DNA of 64,000 bases from Panicum virgatum (taxonomy: Eukaryota > Streptophyta > Magnoliopsida > Poales > Poaceae). The notes under the pieces are model-generated. The model worked only from the letters and a program-made list of their open reading frames with translations. It did no database searches and was not told the origin of the DNA. A program made the translations under genes and the position numbers. The stretch covers positions 22,554,913-22,618,912 of the forward strand of contig NC_053147.1 in NCBI RefSeq assembly GCF_016808335.1, written 5' to 3'. Positions 24,976 through 36,050 of this stretch are shown here, one piece after another. Within the stretch, counting starts at the first letter, position 1. The number at the start of each line of letters is the position of its first letter.

Positions 24976-27180
24976 TGTCACACCCGGTTTTAAGGACAAA
25001 ACCGAATGCATAGTTATATGTATGCCAGGATCAAGTTCCATACATATAGGGACATTATAAGTGAATAATCAGTAATAGTATCACGTAAAAAAGAAAAATA
25101 ATAATTAAAAAATTATTAGAGTTATACAGCTTATCCTGGAAACGAAGGCTTCAAACTTCACAGGCAATCGACTGGGGGTTGCGTACGCCTAGAATTCAGC
25201 ATCATCTTCAAAATCTTTATACACCTTCTCCTTCTGAGAAGCAGTAAGTAATGGTGAGTACACTTATGGTTGGTATTCAGTAAGGCCACAAGAAATAACC
25301 AGAATATGATTTATATCCATCTTTAAGTTAAATTAATCATGTGAGGGTCCAAGCCGCTCTTGACCGTGAGCACGGCTAACCGGTTAGTTTTAACTCTACA
25401 GAGGTTGTACACTTTTACCATAATTCGCGTAAAAGCTCCGAAGAACTTTGAACCCAACCACGCATGTGCTAGCTAGACACAATATCACACTTCCGAGGTG
25501 TGATTGCATAGGGACGCTACGAGGCCTTTACAAAGATTCCCTAACAAATGACAATCCGCTAAGGTTTCAAGCCAAAGCAGAGCATAACCCTCCCTAATGG
25601 TCAGCTCCTTAGCAAAGGCCGCTATCCCAAGAGGACCGGGCTATACCCCATCGATGCATCCCCTCTTGCCCTTTCGGTAAGACTGTCACAAGCTAGAGTT
25701 TCTAATTAATTAGCCAAAACCAGAGCCATATAGTATTGCGGTTGTACTGTTTTTCTGGGTGGTTCTCCATGTTCCAATTAAACAAAGTATTCTTGTAAAC
25801 AAGTATAGATAGAAGTATGGTTAGGGTCACTTGCCTTTCACCAACGAAAAGCTACTCTTACTGCTCTTTAGCTCTTGCTCACTTGGAATTCTTGATTCTT
25901 CAAGCTTCGAACAATGATTCTTCTACTTGAATCAATCATCGGGCAACATACAAAGCAAACGATAGGTACAACTAAGAACAATACACCAAAACAAAACATA
26001 GGCTTAAAAAGAATGCATTAAAGGATAGGGCTCGTTGCTATGGTTACGAGAACGCAAAAAATACGGAAAATGGAGCTACGGTTGAAAAAATACAACTATC
26101 TAAAGATTTTGAATTATAAAAGAAAACAAAAGAACAATAAACTTTATTTATTTTAATTAGAAACCACAAGTGAAGGACATTTAAAAGAAATATCCTTGAT
26201 TATAAATAACTCACATTATATTTGCATTTATAAAATTGAAGTAAAACTTAGTCAAATTTTATTCATCGAGTTTCAATATAAATTAAACCAGTTAACTATT
26301 TAACTAGATAAATAAAAGACATACATATGAGAACATCTAAGTGTGAAATTTTGTGATCTGTGGTTTGAACTAAACAAATTATTTAAAAGACACATTTTTA
26401 TTATTATTAATCAAATTAACATTAATTGTGAAAACCGGTGTACAACTCTAATTATATTTTAATTAGAAAACTAGCTAGTTTAAATAAGTATTAATGAAAT
26501 TGATTCTTAATTTATTTATAAAACCCGAACTATGAAACAACTACACTACTAAGCTATAGCTCGTGCTAAAACAAAGCTAACGCAACGAGATCGAACTAAA
26601 ACGGAGCTAAAACGTAGAGTCTATGAGCTAGATAAGATTAGAAGAACCTTATTGCAGAAAACTCATAGATTTCTGTTCATGGCCGTCGGAGCTCTTGTGC
26701 TTCAAATTGCTGCTGCCAATTCCTTGTACGAGGGACTCAAGTGAGTAGGGGAAAACGGATAGGGTGACGAGGGAAATCCACTTGAGGGCTTACCCACGGT
26801 GAAACATGAAGGATTGGGGTGGATTCGGGGGGAAGCTCGGCAGCGGTGGTCTGCTCTGTCCCGGCGGCAGAAGGGGCGCATGGCTGACCACGACTCCTGC
26901 TGTGTGATGGTGGCCGGTGATGGCTTGCTTCTGGGCGACGGGGAAGCAAGAGAGGCGCGCGATCTGACGGCTTCGCGAAGAGGCGGCCGGGCTGCAAGGG
27001 GTGTGCGCACGAGACAAAGGCGCGGACGCTGCCTAGGGCAACTCAGGGATAGATGCAGCAGGGCGATCTGCAGGGAGCCGGGCTTGTGACTCCCTTGCGG
27101 CGGCACAGGGGGAAAAAGGGAGGGATCGCAGGGAGGCGCAGGAAGGAGGAAGGGAGGGATCACAGGGAGGCGCAGGAGGG
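24976..27180 (+). mobile_element. Truncated second copy of the TGTCACACC-type LTR
   Basis: The start TGTCACACCCGGTTTTAAGG matches the LTR at 21010, and similarity runs through shared blocks such as CAATCGACTGGGGGTTGCGTACGCC and GGTTACGAGAACGC. It then diverges into AT-rich (26100-26650) and GC-rich (26800-27180) parts. The canonical GGTGTGACA end is not reached: at about 27180 the sequence switches to Tat integrase. The segment carries ~150 bp at 25540-25690 that the first copy lacks. It truncates the copia reverse transcriptase. Confidence 0.7.
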
Positions 27181-27592
27181 ATCTTCTTTCTTACTTACCT
27201 ATGGGTCAGAGGCTATACTACCCGCTGATATCATGTGGAGATCCCCAAGTGTAGAAGCCTATCAAGAAGGAGAAACAGATGAAGCTCGACAACTGGAGTT
27301 AGATTCAATCGAAGATGCCAGAGTCAACGCCTTAACTCAATCGGCTAGATATTTTCAAAGAGTCAGACGCTATCATGATCGCAACGTCCAGCCAAGATCC
27401 TTCAACATTGGAGATCTAGTACTTCGCCGGATTCAGAATGAGACATGACTGCACAAGTTAAATTCCAGATGGGAAGGTCCCTTCATCGTAACTAAGGTTA
27501 CAAGACCAGGTTCATACAGAATCACTGATGCAGATGGCAATGAGGTACCGAATTCCTGGAACATCGAGCACCTGCGCAAGTTTTATCCTTGA
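27180..27592 (+). pseudogene. Ty3/gypsy integrase C-terminal fragment
   Basis: It encodes FLLTYGSEAILPADIMW, then a segment ending GDLVLRR, and RWEGPFIVTKV...WNIEHLRKFYP before a stop. This matches the C-terminal end of Tat integrases, and the equivalent region at 50850-51246 is visibly homologous. A TGA at 27446 replaces what was probably GGA. Only the DNA-binding tail survives. Confidence 0.85.
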
Positions 27593-27761
27593 TCCAAGTA
27601 GTTTAGTGGTGTCAGTTGATTTCCTTAATAAAGTGAGGATCCTTATTGGCATATCAACTGCATTAAAGACAATTTGACGGCATCACCAGTTCAGGATAAG
27701 CTTACACAATTTTCCATCAGAATAACTACACAAGCCGCATTCTTTCCCTTAAAGGGCACAA

Positions 27762-28370
27762 CCTACTTGCCTAGCCCGAGAAGGTGAATGGATACCTTTA
27801 CTAGTTGTCCATCTTGGGTAACTCGACGGAGTTCATCCTAACAGGTCAACTATGAGGAACTCCAGCATTACTGTAAATGCAAAACTACTCGCTTGCTCGA
27901 GTACGTTATGGATACTACTACATTTTGTCCATCTTGGGCAATCTAACGGGGTTCGCCCTAATAGGTCAATCTTAGTGGTTACTCCAGTCTACAAGTTAGA
28001 CACCTTACTCGTCTTGCTCGAGTAAGCTTTGGATATCTTTCTGGCATTTACATATTGGACAACCCGACGGGGTTCGTACCTAACAGTTTTGCCTTAAGGA
28101 TTACTCCAGTCCTTGGTTAAAGGACACCTTACTCGCCTTGCTCGAGTAAGCCTTGGATATCCCTATGACATTTATGTCTTGGGCAACCTGACGGGGTTCG
28201 TACCTAACAGTTTTGTCTTACGGATTACTCCAGTCCTTGGTAAGGATACACTACTCGCTTGCTCGAGTAGTTTATGGATACCTTTACAAGTTTCTCAAAT
28301 CGGGTAGTCTGACGGGACTCACCCTAAATGATTAACTTTAAGGATTCCTCCATTCAAGTATTCTACTGTA
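27762..28370 (+). repeat. About five tandem copies of a ~122-bp unit
   Basis: Units start near 27762, 27885, 28003, 28127 and 28250. Each carries a CTCG.CTTGCTCGAGTA-type motif, a GGATA.C segment, TTGGGCAACCTGACGGGGTTCG-like sequence and a GGATTACTCCAGTCC-like end. The middle units are the most alike and the first is the most diverged. The array lies between the pol end and the antisense ORF of the Tat element. Confidence 0.85.
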
Positions 28371-28486
28371 TTAGTTCATATTTATCCTACGGTATCAGAT
28401 CATGCTTCTGAAGACACACCAACAGTATACGAATTATGGACAACGATAAGAATCCAATGAAGATTACAAGAGTTGTTACAAGCAGT

Positions 28487-30807
28487 CTACTCTGCCATGT
28501 TCTTCAGAATTTCCTCCGCAATCACTTCTGATTCCTTACAATACTCTCGGAATTTCTCATCAGAGCAACTGTGAGCTATTCCTTTAGCTATCGGAGCTAA
28601 ATTAAACTGAGGTAAGTATGACTTGACAACTCCTATATGGGTTAGATAATTCTTGGAAGTAGCCATCATAACATCAAAAACTTTCTGGGGAGCTTCTTCC
28701 AAACGCTCCACCAAGGACTTGCTACTTGACGACTCTTCTTCAGTATCAACCACATCCACAAGGGCTTGAGCTGCTGCTATTAGTCGAGTATGGTCTTCCG
28801 GAGAACCTAATGGGAAGATATCTCAGAAATTGATATGACAAAGCAAAATCAGGACAAAAGATCGAGTGCTTACAGGCTTGGGCAGTCTGCAATTGCTTCT
28901 GAAGCCTGCAATTTTTCCTCTTGAAGCTTTGATCTTTCTTCCTCAAGGTTCTTAATCTGGCGCTTCATGTCACAAACCTCCAGATGATCCTGCTGACTTG
29001 CTTCATAAAGTTTGTTCTGAGCAGCAAGGGTTTCATCCAGTCATTTGGCAATCATGGCCTTGTGCTCCTCTAAGATCTTCCGATTGTCTACAGTCTTATA
29101 TAAAGCATGAGACTTCAAGAAAGATCGATTGGCTACATCCTGAGATATACAAGGCGAATCTGGTCAGACATCAATAACTACTTGACAAAGACAAGTAGTG
29201 GCAGAAGACTCACCTTGGTAAATTTAAAGCTCTACTGCATACAATCTGTAAGTTTCTTCATGTTGTCTAGAGACAACAGTGGATCATTAAATAGTTCCTT
29301 TCCCAACTCTTCCTGGGCTGACTGAGGCATAGACTGGAATGGTACCAGTAGAACGGAAGGACCTTTTGACCCTTCCGCTCCACTACTCCCAGATCCACCA
29401 GCTTTGGAGGCTCCTTTAGCAGCCACATGAGTATCAGATGTTTCAGGACTTGGTTCGCTTGGTTTCTCAGCTGTGTCTGTACTCGGCAAACTGGCAGCCG
29501 AGGTCTCGATCAACCCAATTACAGGAGAATCGGGGGATGATCGACTAGTTCCTTCCGAACCACTCGACACCCAGTTGCGGAAGTCTTGGACTTGATCTTT
29601 CTCATGTGCCGAAAGATGTTGGATCCTAGCCAAGCAAGATTTTGAATAAGAGAGCTAAGGCAAACGGGATACAATCAACAAAATTTTATATACTTACTAG
29701 CCGGCATCGAGACGAGGAACTTTCCTCTGCAACATTGATCCGGGAGCCACCTTCCGTTTCTTGCTGTCATCAGAATCAGCATTTACAGAAGTCGGAGGCA
29801 TACAATACCAGAATTTATAATTTTTCTGCAGAAAGAAGCCAATACTTAGTCAGAAGATCAAAAATGGTTAACTACAAGTACTCAATATGGTATCCAAAGC
29901 ACGTACCTAGGCATTCTCGGGAGGATTTTGTGCCGAGAAGAGTGTTGGAAGTGTCAAAGACTTGTCGAAGTTATCGAGTACTTTGCAACATCTCTTTATT
30001 ACTTCAGACAGAGCCATTGGTTCTGAGGACATCCTAGTGGGATCCTGCGTACCTTCATATCTAAAGACAGGATGCTTTCGCAGCTGGAGAGGCGACTGAT
30101 AAATGAGAAGACCACATAATCTCTAGTGACTCCCTTCTTCTTAACAATGGCTATTACACGAAGAATGGCTTCAACTTGCTTGCCACCAGGTCCTCTACTC
30201 GACCAACTCTCCTGGACTTGGGGGGCACCAGCAGTCTTTTCTGGAAGTGGGGATTCAAAGTTCCCAACATAGAACCAGAATTTCTTCAATTCGGCTCCTT
30301 TACCCGCCGGATCATAAGCCAAATACTCGCCTCTGTTCTTAGGGCGGAGTACCAATTCACATCCCCTGATGACGGCGGGATTGGTGGCATTAGGGATTGG
30401 AACAAGGAAGAAGAAATGTTGGAAAAGGTGGAAATGAGGGAGAATTCCAAAAAATGCCTCACAAAAATGAGTGAAAATTGAAAGATGCAAGATGGATTGG
30501 GGAGTGAGATGGTGTAATTGAATTCCCCAAAACTGAAGAAGTCTATAGAAAAATTCTGACACAGGAAGAGTGAGACCACGTTCTACAAAATTGCGAAACA
30601 TAATGGTCTCAAGGGTACCTTCCATGGGGTAATTTCTCCTTCACCAGCGCACCACTGGCACCACTGGCTTACGCCCTACTCTTGGAGGAGACCCATACTC
30701 TCCAACTCCCGGACCAGTGATTCAGACACCTTGTTTTTACGCCAACCTGTGGACATATTGGCGATCGTTTCCTCTTCAATCTTGGACTTGTTCTTCTTGG
30801 GAGCCAT
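28487..30807 (-). pseudogene. Antisense extra ORF of Tat element (gypsy-type transposon domain), degenerate
   Basis: On the minus strand it starts MAPKKNKSKIEEETIANMS at 30807 and meets a stop after ~43 codons. It continues in 29999-30625 (FRNFVERGLTLPVSEFF, FWFYVGNFESPLP), a Ser/Pro/Glu-rich linker (29232-29633) and a C-terminal end LVERLEEAPQKVFDVM...ILKNMAE at 28487. The layout and the YVGNFE/FYLRNF-type segment match the better preserved antisense gene at 51848-55534. Stops and shifts make it non-coding now. Its function is unknown. Confidence 0.75.
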
Positions 30808-31426
30808 CTCACAGTCACGAGTTTTAGCTCGGGGGCTATGAGAGGGGCTTTTGGATTTTGACTGAGAAGAGGCAAATGTGAATCTGAGTTTGACGGCGGC
30901 CAGAAGTTCAAGGGGTAAACCCCTTGGAAGCTTTCAACCGGCTTTATACGGTCTTCAGGGGCAATTTTGTGAATATTTAGGATGCCAACAGATTCTTTTC
31001 TTCTCAGGGAAGTTTTCAGTTTTTGCCACGAGTTTACATTGATTCTTAAATCTAAATGGAGGGATTTAAATTCAAGACTCGGGGGCTGCGGGATATATGT
31101 ATCAGAGATTTATTTTTCAAATTTTTTGAAATATAAAGAAGAAGAAAAAGACTGAAGTGACCCTCAGTCTGATTCTACGATTCAACCTAAGGCTCGGGGG
31201 CTACTCCATATGGAGCGCGAGTAATTCGCGCACCATATATGATCAAGATTTCGGGGCTTGAGCACCTCACAGCCTCGAACCAAACGGAAGTACTTGAAGG
31301 ACTACTCGACGTATCTGAAGGAAGAACCAGAAGCAACCAGAAAGATGTCCTGTCTACTTGAAGTACTCGAAGACCCAGCCAAGTAATCGACGCCTGCAGG
31401 ACTCGGCTATGAAGAGCTCGTGGGCT

Positions 31427-31842
31427 TGTCAGACCCGGGACAACGGGACTGCTTACATACATAGAATGTTCTAGAGTAAGGGATAACTCATGGATGTACG
31501 TTACCTCTCTTGTAACTACCCGAATAGGCGTAGGACTAGCTGCATTACAAAGGAAACTACCCGATTGTGTTGTAGTAGGACTCCAACTGTACTCGGCTAG
31601 GACTTTCCATATAACCCTGTCCCCTCGGATATATAAGGGCGGACAGGGACCCCCTACAAAGACATCTACACCTAAGACAATACAGACCACCACACAGGAC
31701 GTAGGGTATTACGCAACTCACGGCCCGAACCTGTCTAAATCTTTGTGTTCCTTGCACCATCGAGTTCCAGAGCCGTCGATCCTTACCTACAAACCCTACT
31801 GCTAAGGGTATCCCTGAGCAGGCTTGGTGGTAAACACCAACA
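31427..31842 (+). repeat. 3' LTR of the truncated Tat element
   Basis: TGTCAGACCCGGGACAACGG...GGTAAACACCAACA, 416 bp, with a TATA-like box GATATATAAGG near 31628 and the usual TG...CA ends. It is the same family, in opposite orientation, as the solo LTR at 23711-24126. Confidence 0.88.
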
Positions 31843-31904
31843 GTTGAGGAAGGGAAAAAGAGGAGTGGACCAAGAGAAAGAAGAGGAAGGGCGTGCGTGG
31901 GCAT

Positions 31905-31932
31905 CGACCGTGAGTTTGGAAACTCACGGTCG
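31905..31932. repeat. Perfect 13-bp palindrome with 2-bp spacer
   Basis: CGACCGTGAGTTT-GG-AAACTCACGGTCG, just beyond the Tat LTR. It is not followed by a T run and no gene is near. It may be a transposon end or chance. Confidence 0.7.
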
Positions 31933-32255
31933 GTTGTAAAACTAACATTGGGCAACTTCACCTACTTCGCGGAGCTCGCTCCTCGTTTCAGCGTCTCGAT
32001 AGAGCAAAGACCTCGCGAAGAGCCGAAGATAGAGAGGCTTTGAGTCATGGGCCGCCGCTGGGAGTTGGGCCTACATCGAGCTCGCACCGGGATGGGCTAA
32101 ATTTAGCAATCAGCCTGAATGGCCCAATGCAATATCTTAGGCCTGACATAAAAGGGACTAAAATGAAGAAGAAAATCTTTGCACACCCGCACCAAATTTG
32201 TACGGCCTTTTTCGTGCTCTGATTCGTGAACCCTTCCTCTTTTTGTTATATTATT

Positions 32256-33402
32256 AGATTAATTGGATTCGTGCCATTACAATTTTTCAAGTTCACCGAT
32301 ATGCCATTACTATTCACCTATTTGGAGATATGCCATTACAATTTCTTCTTTGCTTGAGTTGTGCCATTTTGTACGTATTTGATGCTCTTGGGTCCACTAA
32401 CAGATCTTCGTATTTTCGTATAATCCAAACTACCCCTGCTACACTCTTCTCTCCACTTACTGACATGTGGGCCCCACATCATCTTCTTCCTCCTTCCTTT
32501 CTTCTCCCCTTCGTCCCCTCTCTTCCTTCCTCTCTTTCTCTCTCCATGGCGTCCATCCACGACGGCATTCCCACGGTCGCCGTGTAGAAGTCGTCGTGCT
32601 AGCGCGGCCGTGGCGGCTAGGGTCTCAGGCGGATACAATGACAGCACAGGCACTGGCTCTTGGTACTGGTCCTCCCGCTCGTTGCCGAGCACGCGTTCCT
32701 CCCCCCTCTCGCCGGCGCGGGAGGTTGCCGCCAGGAGCGCGGCGAGAAGCTCGTCCCGCTCAGCGGCCTCGTGCTCGAGGCGCTTAACGCGGGCGTGCAG
32801 CGTTCGCGCCGGCCTCCGGCTCCGCGTCGGCGAGGCGTGCGCGGAGGGAGGCGGCCTCGTCCTTGGACGCAGCGGCGCGGGCTAGGAGAGGGTGGAGAGG
32901 TCGGCAATGGCGAGTGAGGAAGGGAAATTTGCTTCGCCACCGGAGAGATAGAAGAAGGGTTCTCCACCTCGTCCTCTTTCTCCTAAGAGGCGGCAGCAGC
33001 TGTGCCGGCGAGCGGGGCATGGAGGAGCGCGGCCCGCAGCGGCAGCCAGGCGGCCGAGGGGAGGGGGCGACCTGTGTGGCGGGTAGCAATCGGGTGGCCG
33101 CCGGACGCCATGAGTGGGGAGAGAGAAAGAGGAAGGAGAGAGGGGACGAAGGGGAGAAGAAAAGGAGGAAGAAGATAACATGGGGCCCATGTATCAGTAG
33201 GTGGAGAGAAGAGATGTAGCCGGGGTAGTCTGGACCATACGAAAATACGAAGATCTGTGAGTGGATCCAAGAGCATCAAATATGTACAAAATAGCACATC
33301 GCAAGCAAAGAAGGAATTGTAATGGCATACCTACAAATAGGTGAATAGTAATGACATATCGGTGAACTTGAGAAATTGTAATGGCACGAATCCAATTAAC
33401 TC
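32256..33402. mobile_element. Mutator-like element (Pack-MULE type), 1147 bp
   Basis: The end repeats start AGATTAATTGGATTCGTGCC on the left and, inverted, GAGTTAATTGGATTCGTGCC on the right. Near-identity extends over about 250 bp on each side (CATTACAATTT.TCAAGTTCACCGATATG; ATTTGATGCTCTTGG.TCCACT). A perfect 9-bp target duplication TATATTATT lies at 32247-32255 and 33403-33411, diagnostic of Mutator-like transposons. The interior (32540-33110) is GC-rich and coding-like, with no transposase: the Pack-MULE pattern. Confidence 0.9.
32617..32893 (-). pseudogene. Captured coiled-coil gene fragment inside the MULE
   Basis: The minus strand encodes LLARAAASKDEAASLRARLADAE, then, after a one-base frame change, VKRLEHEAAERDELLAALL and ATSRAGERGEERVL. 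Heptad-like Leu/Ala/Glu/Arg periodicity indicates a coiled coil. GC content is far above the flanking AT-rich ends. The fragment lacks a credible start and is frameshifted near 32790, so it is a broken capture. The parent gene was not identified. Confidence 0.6.
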
Positions 33403-33411
33403 TATATTATT

Positions 33412-34216
33412 TTATATAGCCTATATGTTCTTTTTCGTACCTGGACACCTAACTATCACGTCACTTTGCTCTGATAACTTTGTTTTGTGAAAAATTTCTG
33501 CAACTTTTTTCATCAAAAATTCTAGTTTCTAAACCAGTCCAGATATCTGAAATAAGATCTCTCTTTTCTTTTCTTGCGAGGTCAAATTATACATATACTA
33601 CACTTTTTTTAAAAGGCATCAAGCTGTGCTCCATTTCCAACTTCCTAATGATGGCCTCTTCTTCCCACGCCCCGTACTAGAATATTTCTTGATTTCGTCC
33701 GGATTGCTGTTTCTTTGCTGGCTCAAAAACGTGGCGACTGCTTCTACTCGTTCCTCCTCCGAGATCTTCCTTTGTCTTAAAGGTTCAGAAACTTTCTCAG
33801 AGCAAAGCAACTTCTTGCTCTAGGCAACTCGTGTCCTTGCTGCCAAGTTGACAGTTTGGTGAAAAATTTGGAGGTCTCTTGAAGGTTCTGACAGCCAGGT
33901 GCGTTTGGTTTTGTTCAGTCTTCTTCTCATCTGATTTATGGAATGGCCTTTTTCTTTTGTTTTTTTTTTCTGGGGGCGAGGATACGAATTTCGGTCGTGG
34001 CACTCCTGCAGTCTTGTTGTAGTCACAATCGTGGCGCATGGCATAATTTTGATCGATCAAGCGGCAGTTGTAGTGAATGGCTAAGAACTCTGATGAACCA
34101 CCCTGCATTCTGAAAGCATCTGATGTCTGAAGCCAAGGATATGCAACCACTGCGGCCCTGCCCCTGCCCTTTCCTTGACCAAACTCTGTGCCTTTCGTAG
34201 GAAAACCAGGGCGATC
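33412..34216. other. Promoter and 5' UTR region of the zinc-ribbon gene
   Basis: There is no coding sequence. The acceptor TTTCGTAG at 34193-34200, just before the ATG, suggests a 5' UTR intron; the donor was not fixed. No obvious TATA box is seen close by. Confidence 0.4.
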
Positions 34217-35473
34217 ATGGAGTCGGGTGAGATCAGAAAGCGGTTCGGCCGGTGCCCTTACTGCCGCGCCATGATCTACCAGGACACCGAGGCGGTCATC
34301 TACTACTGCAGCAAATGCCGCACGCCGATCAGAGGTACTGCTGCCTTGAACCTGAAATCCCAGCGCAGCACAGCATGAGGTTTTGCTCTGCTCATGCGCC
34401 TGATGCGTGTGTTTCTTTTCTGCATCTGCACGTCAGGCAAGAACCCGGAGCCGACGGGAGAAACCGACGACGCGCTGAGCAGGCTGGAGATCCTCTCGGC
34501 GGACACCGCGTCGGTGTTCTCCGACGAGCTCGACGCTTGTCGGACTCAGGCTTCGGCTCTCGACGTCCACGGCGACCAGCCTCCGTTGTTCAGCACCTCC
34601 ACGTCTTGTTCCGGCTTAACCGCCGGCGATGCCCGCGTTTACTCGAACGGGCAAGACGAGCGCCGGCCGTCGTCTCGGCGGACGAGGCGCGCGGCGTGCT
34701 CTGACTCGCTTGTTCTCCGCTACGGCGTGTTCATGTCAACGCATTCGGAGACGGAGGAGGGGTTCCCTTCGCCAAGAAACGAGTGCGGACGGCAGCGCCG
34801 GAGATCTCTCGTGGGCTTGCGGGAGCTCGACGCTTCTCTGAGTTCTATCAGCTGGTCCAGACAGGTGCCGCCGTCCCGTGTCGCGCCGTCGACGCTGGCG
34901 GACCCGGCGTTCCAAAGGGACCTGCTCGACATGCTTGACAACCTCCGCGGCCTGATCGCCGCAATCGAGCCGGCGTCAATCGGCGCGAGTGCGGCGGCGG
35001 CGCGCCGCGGCGCCCGCTTCTTCCGCCGGCTGGAGTCCCATCTCGCGCGGGCGCTGCCTGCCCCGGATCACGCCCCGCGCCGGAACGCGAGTGGCAGCAC
35101 CGGCTCGTCGCGGCCGTCGTCGGCATCGTCCACCTGCGGTCGCAGCGGGCGGCGGAAGCAGCACCACTGCCGCCCGGTCATGGGCGGCGCGCCGTTCCTG
35201 GTCTGCGGCAGCTGCTCCGAGCTGCTGCAGGTGCCGGCGACGACGCTGGTGTCACGGAGAAAAGTCGCCAGGCTGCGGTGCGGCGGCTGTGAGGAGGTGC
35301 TCGAGCTGACGGCACCGCACCAGGCGACTCCGACGTCGTCCGCGCGGCCAGAGTCCGACGACCCAGGGAGCTGCAACAGTAGCGTGCGCGGTGGTGGTGC
35401 GCCTCCGCTGCCGCTGCACCGCGCCTTGGGGTACAGTTCACCGAGCTCGCTTCTGCAGAGCCGGCGCTACTGA
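34217..35473 (+). CDS. Plant zinc-ribbon protein, DUF3133 / EDR4-like (short form)
   Basis: Members of this family include ENHANCED DISEASE RESISTANCE 4, which limits powdery-mildew-induced cell death in Arabidopsis; the biochemical role of most members is unknown. Exons 34217-34334 and 34437-35473 (AGAG|GTACTG...CGTCAG) join in phase to 384 residues. A zinc-binding pair CPYC...CSKC is at residues 13-16 and 31-34, directly before the intron. The second zinc ribbon, near 284-330, reads MGGAPFLVCGSCSELLQVP then LRCGGCEEVLEL. The middle is Ser/Arg-rich and looks disordered. Family members are often 600-900 residues, so this one is short. No stop or frameshift is seen. EDR4-like is a family label, not a proven orthologue. 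Confidence 0.85.
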
Positions 35474-35699
35474 GCGATGTGCTCATGGAGTCATGTGCAG
35501 GGTTCTTCTTCCCTTTCCCAACAATTTTTGGCTGTGCTGAAAATTTCTCAACGACCCAAAATGTGCGTTCTTCTATTCGATTGTTCTCCTAACAAAAATC
35601 TCCCACAGTTTTTGCGTTCTTGATCGGAGAACTTACAAACAAGAACTAATCTCAGCGAAAAAGCAGAATAAATTGGGAACTCAGTTTACTGGATTTTTC

Positions 35700-36050
35700 T
35701 AAGTGGTACTGCACTATTTAACATATCTGTAGAAGCCCAATTGCCTAATATTTGGGCCTTTCGTGGAATGATAGGCCCAGTCCATCTTGTGGTTTTCAGC
35801 GTGGCCCAGGAACTACGACTGAATTTGCCCTAGCTAGCCCAGCTCTATATAAGGATCGATGTCCTCGGCTCCTCGCCTCCGCCAATCTCACCACCAGCAT
35901 CTCTCCAGTCTCCACTGCCCGCCGCCAGCCGCAAGCAGGAAGGGCGAGGAGCGCTGCAGCCGCTCGGCTTGATGTTCTCCTAGATTCCTTGTCTAACGTC
36001 TTTGTTCGCCGCATCGTACCCGCTGTTCTTGACTCGTGATCCGTCTGTTC
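35700..36050 (+). promoter_or_regulatory. Promoter-like segment with no recognised gene after it
   Basis: TGGGCC (35753) and GGCCCA-type repeats (35773, 35803) are followed by CTCTATATAAGG at 35843-35854 and then a CT-rich, leader-like, GC-rich stretch. The first ATG after it opens only a ~37-codon frame (35859 on) ending TGA. The next 2 kb hold no gene. It may be the head of a non-coding transcript, an unrecognised gene with a long first intron, or a duplicated promoter. Confidence 0.45.

Larger units (their letters stand above)
27180..31842 (+). mobile_element. 5'-truncated Tat-lineage Ty3/gypsy retrotransposon
   Basis: It retains only the integrase C-terminus, a tandem-repeat region, the antisense ORF region and the 3' LTR. 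The 5' LTR, gag and most of pol are gone. The order pol end, tandem repeats, antisense ORF, LTR is that of grass Tat elements and matches the younger copy at 43-59 kb. The right end is a clean LTR end (ACACCAACA) at 31842. Confidence 0.85.

Noticed and set aside
27762..28370. Tandem repeats considered as a CRISPR-like array
   Set aside because: Units are long, adjacent and diverge gradually, with no unique spacers, inside a plant retrotransposon.
31861..31940. Palindrome considered as a transcription terminator
   Set aside because: Intrinsic hairpin terminators are a bacterial feature; this is nuclear plant DNA and no T run follows.
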